Positions 5,901 through 8,093 of a stretch of 8,093 bases of DNA are shown here, piece by piece. How positions within the stretch are numbered: the first letter of the stretch is position 1; each line of letters opens with the position of its first letter. A model generated the notes under the pieces. It was not told where the DNA came from. It made no database searches and was given only the letters and a program-made list of their open reading frames with translations. Made by a program: the position numbers and the translations under genes. Where the stretch lies: the NCBI GenBank assembly GCA_021846725.1, contig JAJZWK010000069.1, positions 1 through 8,093 of the forward strand, given 5' to 3'. The DNA is from Actinomycetes bacterium (lineage in GTDB: Bacteria > Actinomycetota > Acidimicrobiia > Acidimicrobiales > JAMCPL01).

Positions 5901-8093
5901 GTTTCCAATGGTGGATTGGGGTACACTTGGGGATAATACGCATGGGGACTTGGCACCGAATAATCAGGCTGTCATGCTTACCCCAGAGCATTCTCATGGT
6001 TCGTTGGATGACGTGCAAATACCTAGTGTACCGAGACACGATGTATTGATACGTGATGTATCACCAGGAGATAATGAAGATACTGCTGGCGGCGTGGTGA
6101 ATATACAAGTGCGTGTTCCACAAGAAGAGAGCATACCTACCGTTCATGTCATCGGACCGCTTGGAGTAGCGAGCGGACTCGGTAAGGCTACCAGATTGGT
6201 AGAGGAGGCATGTATGGCAGCAGGACTCAGAACCTCGTGCACCTCCATAGACATATTGGAGCGTGATCTCCAGGTTCGCCTTACGGCGCTTTCCGCTCGC
6301 TCTGCGCAGGATACAAACGGCAGTCATATAGACATTATCTGCATGAACCCTGATCAGTTACAGCATCAAGCAACGAGAGGCTTGCCGGTAGGTTGCAATG
6401 ATGCATATAGAGTGGCGATGTGGAATTGGGAGACAGAAGATCCCCCGAAAGGGACGGTAGACGTATTGGGGCGTATGAACGAGATATGGGTATTGAGTGA
6501 CTTTGAACATAGAGTTTTCAGGAAGGCTTCCTCGTCGATACCGATCCATATATTCCCCTATCCTCTGCCCCTCAAGTCGGATCCACTATTTAGCCGTGAG
6601 TCTATGGGTCTTCCTCAGGGGTTTATATTTTTGAATATCTTTGACGCGTTTTCCAATGTAAGCAGGAAAAATCCAGATAGCCTGATTGCGGCTTTTACCA
6701 GGGCATTTAGTCCTGGAGAAGGTCCCATACTGGTGATGAAGATAAATAACGCAGATAAGTCGTCCTGTCTTATTCGTCTGCGGCAACTGGTAAGGGGGAG
6801 GGATGACATCAAGTTTATAGTCAATGAAGTCTATACAGATGAGCGCATAGATTCTCTGGTTGCTGCAGCCGATAGCTATGTCTCTCTTCATCGCTCGGAA
6901 GGATTTGGCCTACCTCTTGCAGATGCCATGGCATGGGGCAAGCCAGTCATAGCCACGGGCTATTCAGGCAACTTGGATTTTATGAACGAGGATAATTCCT
7001 ATCTGGTTCCCTGGCGCTATACTGAGCTCACTCATGATGACGGTCCTTATCCAGCAGGTGCCAGGTGGGCAGAGCCCGATATTGATAGAGCAGCAGAGAT
7101 CATGCGTAATGTCTTTTACCATCAAGATGTTGCTCGTGCCAAGGGTGAAGCAGCCAGAGCGTACATCAGAGAGAACTACTCGTTGGCAAGAGCTGTGGAG
7201 TTTGTCGAGAGAAGGGCAGCTTCTATAGCTGAGAGCATATCTGAAGGTATACATCTATCCAAGTTCCCACGCCCAGTGAGCGAAGAGGGCAGTCACGATA
7301 ATGCGATAGAGTCGCAATCGGCTGCCAGGATAGGTGATATTTTACCATCATCTGCCCACCAAGTTCTACAGGTGGACAACTGGTCGCAATCGGCTGCCAG
7401 GATAGGTGATATTTTACCTACAGAAGGAGATGTAGCTGGTGATGACCTACCATCGGTCATCGGGGACATCCATGTTGCTCAGGGGATTGATATAGTTCCT
7501 CCTCTATCCAATTATCGAAGTGATAGTATCGTATTTAACTCTATACTCAAGGCAATTGGAGCTTTGCCTATTCCGTTTACGCTATTGAGCAAGGGGGATA
7601 ATCCTACCCATGATGTGGTAGTCGTGTTCTCTGACCCTGATGCCCTGCCAGCTTTTGCCGTAGAACATGGGGAAACATTCTTTGAACGATATGTCATAGG
7701 TTGTTTTGATTGGCCGCTGGATGATATACCGGCTAATGTCGCAAGGGGATTCAGGTATATGAATGAAATTTGGGTCCCATCTGAGCAGGCTTACCGTGCA
7801 GTCTCTCGTACAATTGAGATGTCAGGAATGGCGAAGCCGGTAGTCAAGTTGCCCATGTCTGGAATTGCCGTTACCCATATTGACAACTTCGACGGCGATG
7901 CGGACAATGCCGGTAGCGGCAGATACATCAATCATGGTAAGGGCGGTATTGTGCATAGTGAAATCGATGGGGACGATGGTCATGGCAAAGGCGGTAATGA
8001 AGTCGATACCGGCAGTAAAGTCGCTATAGATGAAGGCTGGAGCAGTGGCCGGAGCAGTGCAGGTAATATGCACCTCGCAGGCTCGCTGCAAGC
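2902..8093 (+). CDS. giant multi-domain glycosyltransferase, at least 1730 residues, 3' end outside the window
   Basis: One frame runs without a stop from ATG 2902 to the edge. (1) Residues 23-290: GT2-like but degenerate; FLADSS (135-140) replaces the metal motif, while SGWKL and the end-of-domain FFSIHG remain. (2) 296-475: intact GT2 with ACLITKDEEKNL, YDTGSSD (329-335), DDDFSRARN (354-362), WVDADER (375-381), HGRLHE (436-441) and HVGY (466-469), the type often fused to TPRs. (3) About 504-650: TPR-like helices, e.g. ALKVLGRLDEALEQVDEL. (4) A Gly/Ser linker with seven serines (824-830). (5) 855-1010: a third GT2-like domain with VSIVIYCHN, VDDASTDST (890-898), MDNHS (939-943) and GAFRRDAF. 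(6) 1080-1450: GT4 with the Gly-rich strand GVASGLGK, MNEIWVLSDF, SRKNP, LVMK and SEGFGLPLAD (1332-1341). (7) About 1515-1730+: the N-terminal half of a second GT4, including MNEIWVPSE (1620-1628), then a Gly/Asp-rich stretch. No signal peptide or membrane segment is visible. It probably assembles part of a surface glycan in the cytoplasm; donors and acceptor are unknown. Confidence 0.95.
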   Translation, partial: MTTIGPQAQGSASKDGITTGSRPSVAVVIDAYSSWPHIQRCLDSFSSVLDKSRDTLVVLIRTDPSSAAFKDIVKRLKLYPWVNVIDSVSGLVANTVEGASLPAYKSRMVSKLPSYAVFLNRALEFLQQSTYDILFLADSSLLIDVAAFRQILDAFSDGRVGAVGSLSNNAVGDQLMAEVAYDPNDIASLRRFSRNWSDTHSGETQDVEWLDPGIVAFHRRALVGNFNTDIHEPVYVKEDMIRRIADSGWKLRIARGAFSHYDTANLCMDAFRKEQIDHDRQTFFSIHGEQPRASVPMLISACLITKDEEKNLPECLESLAGIADEIVIYDTGSSDMTIDIARSYGATVVEGYWDDDFSRARNAARQVCQGQWILWVDADERVVGSRPETIRQSLAEMPSNIEGCLIHIDNLEGTGVTSAFTHPACRVFRRLRCHWHGRLHEQISLVDQSAKRAPFLVPFTRLRLLHVGYLDEAIRNRSKPERNVRVATEEIGETVDTSEDSRDESYLKISLARSKSMVGEAEEAVKMALDAVEVATDPTTRRLGLRTAIEALKVLGRLDEALEQVDELRRCSSNPITANTLEALIRLQMGEPEAALSLLENIGEREVDDDMFEYRASQFMGIRARALSALGRYSEASDLLLHTLSEEGVLDAHLGDLIDALERSGRSVAEVALALKKGNSLVPFMAQLVQLPPDKADAVLEACYVRWGSSGDHGVPSEVMATAAIVARRLDLARALEWAMRIRGMGIVSQDDLLLDRARNLELPFSERVLSVASCIYAFEDRGAYTVLRSMLNEAIYAGEPDVGGGGIFGNGERGRMGGVGNGSSSSSSSDDALESVLAKVEALVPGLVSRVLLEVSIVIYCHNDADATGRCLAAVQKYCKAGSYEVILVDDASTDSTRELTVPVGSRLRLHRNAEHLGTLQSYYLGSQLANAPYIILMDNHSVLFPGQVDKLVETLGARDEDSDISEYDIITIDKNDDRCTVLDNIPSGTTIGAFRRDAFPMVDWGTLGDNTHGDLAPNNQAVMLTPEHSHGSLDDVQIPSVPRHDVLIRDVSPGDNEDTAGGVVNIQVRVPQEESIPTVHVIGPLGVASGLGKATRLVEEACMAAGLRTSCTSIDILERDLQVRLTALSARSAQDTNGSHIDIICMNPDQLQHQATRGLPVGCNDAYRVAMWNWETEDPPKGTVDVLGRMNEIWVLSDFEHRVFRKASSSIPIHIFPYPLPLKSDPLFSRESMGLPQGFIFLNIFDAFSNVSRKNPDSLIAAFTRAFSPGEGPILVMKINNADKSSCLIRLRQLVRGRDDIKFIVNEVYTDERIDSLVAAADSYVSLHRSEGFGLPLADAMAWGKPVIATGYSGNLDFMNEDNSYLVPWRYTELTHDDGPYPAGARWAEPDIDRAAEIMRNVFYHQDVARAKGEAARAYIRENYSLARAVEFVERRAASIAESISEGIHLSKFPRPVSEEGSHDNAIESQSAARIGDILPSSAHQVLQVDNWSQSAARIGDILPTEGDVAGDDLPSVIGDIHVAQGIDIVPPLSNYRSDSIVFNSILKAIGALPIPFTLLSKGDNPTHDVVVVFSDPDALPAFAVEHGETFFERYVIGCFDWPLDDIPANVARGFRYMNEIWVPSEQAYRAVSRTIEMSGMAKPVVKLPMSGIAVTHIDNFDGDADNAGSGRYINHGKGGIVHSEIDGDDGHGKGGNEVDTGSKVAIDEGWSSGRSSAGNMHLAGSLQ
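5371..5391 (+). repeat. AGTAGC hexanucleotide microsatellite encoding a serine run
   Basis: Three and a half units of AGTAGC encode seven consecutive serines (residues 824-830 of the giant glycosyltransferase). They sit in a Gly/Ser/Asn-rich linker between the TPR-like region and the third GT2-like domain. Because the unit is six bases, gain or loss of a unit changes the linker by two residues and never shifts the frame. Confidence 0.85.
7311..7346 (+). repeat. 36-bp exact direct repeat, copy 1
   Basis: This 36-bp stretch is repeated exactly at 7383-7418, 72 bp (24 codons) downstream and in the same frame. It encodes SQSAARIGDILP (residues 1471-1482) in the linker between the two GT4 domains. 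Identity at every base, including third codon positions, points to a recent duplication or gene conversion. Confidence 0.9.
7383..7418 (+). repeat. 36-bp exact direct repeat, copy 2
   Basis: This is the second copy of the repeat at 7311-7346. It encodes SQSAARIGDILP again (residues 1495-1506) and is separated from copy 1 by 36 bp of unrelated sequence. Recombination between the copies would remove 72 bp and keep the frame open. Confidence 0.9.
7882..8093 (+). repeat. Gly/Asp/Ser-rich low-complexity segment inside the second GT4 domain
   Basis: From about residue 1661 to the window edge the giant protein changes from a folded GT4 pattern to a hydrophilic stretch rich in Gly, Asp, Asn, Ser and His. 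HGKGG occurs twice (7933-7947 and 7981-7995, 48 bp apart), and GAT/GAC and GGT/GGC codons are dense. In the complete GT4 domain of the same protein the equivalent place is the short connection between the two Rossmann halves, so this looks like an expanded inter-lobe linker. Its right end is not visible. Confidence 0.6.

Noticed and set aside
6586..6891. A 101-codon minus-strand open frame
   Set aside because: It is antisense to the well-supported GT4 domain with its conserved motifs and has no features of its own.
7311..7418. The spaced exact repeat as a CRISPR or mobile-element footprint
   Set aside because: There are only two copies, both in frame within a coding linker, with no further units, no transposase and no flanking inverted repeats.
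7822..8091. An 89-codon minus-strand frame rich in Thr, Ala and Ile
   Set aside because: It is the complement of the Gly/Asp-rich linker; the composition follows from the GGT/GAT-rich sense strand.

Overview
The window is part of a bacterial surface-glycan or glycoconjugate biosynthesis cluster. It holds three protein-coding genes and all three encode glycosyltransferases (GTs). By eye the base composition is close to half G+C. Nothing in the sequence fixes a phylum: there are no rRNA, tRNA or housekeeping genes. The frequent ATA and AGA/AGG codons in the last gene argue against a strongly GC-biased host.

Layout: (1) Positions 1-286, minus strand, carry the first 95 codons of a GT4-type glycosyltransferase that continues beyond the left edge. 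(2) Positions 287-543 form a divergent intergenic region. It has a weak promoter-like pair for the leftward gene, a tandem 18-bp repeat and two perfect palindromes, one close to each start codon, both centred on GTAC. (3) Positions 544-2820, plus strand, encode a 758-residue three-enzyme fusion: a GT2 glycosyltransferase, a SAM-dependent methyltransferase and a GT17-family glycosyltransferase. (4) An 81-bp gap with a clear ribosome binding site follows. (5) From 2902 to the right edge a single uninterrupted reading frame of at least 1730 codons encodes a multi-domain glycosyltransferase. Its order is a degenerate GT2 domain, an intact GT2 domain, a TPR-like helical region, a third GT2-like domain, a complete GT4 domain, and the N-terminal half of a second GT4 domain that is cut off by the window. 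The frame was read codon by codon and has no stop. It is easy to miss because its stop codon lies outside the window.

How the parts fit: the two rightward genes are probably co-transcribed, because they are 81 bp apart with no terminator visible between them. They are also related: the first domain of the giant protein aligns by eye with the GT2 domain of the upstream fusion but has lost the nucleotide-sugar motifs. Neither rightward protein shows a signal peptide or a membrane segment, so both should act in the cytoplasm on a lipid-linked or protein-linked acceptor. My inference is that the two polypeptides package the steps for several sugar additions and one methylation. The acceptor and sugars cannot be read from the sequence. 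The most notable features are the number of GT domains in one chain, the apparently inactive lead domain, and low-complexity or repeated linkers between and inside domains.
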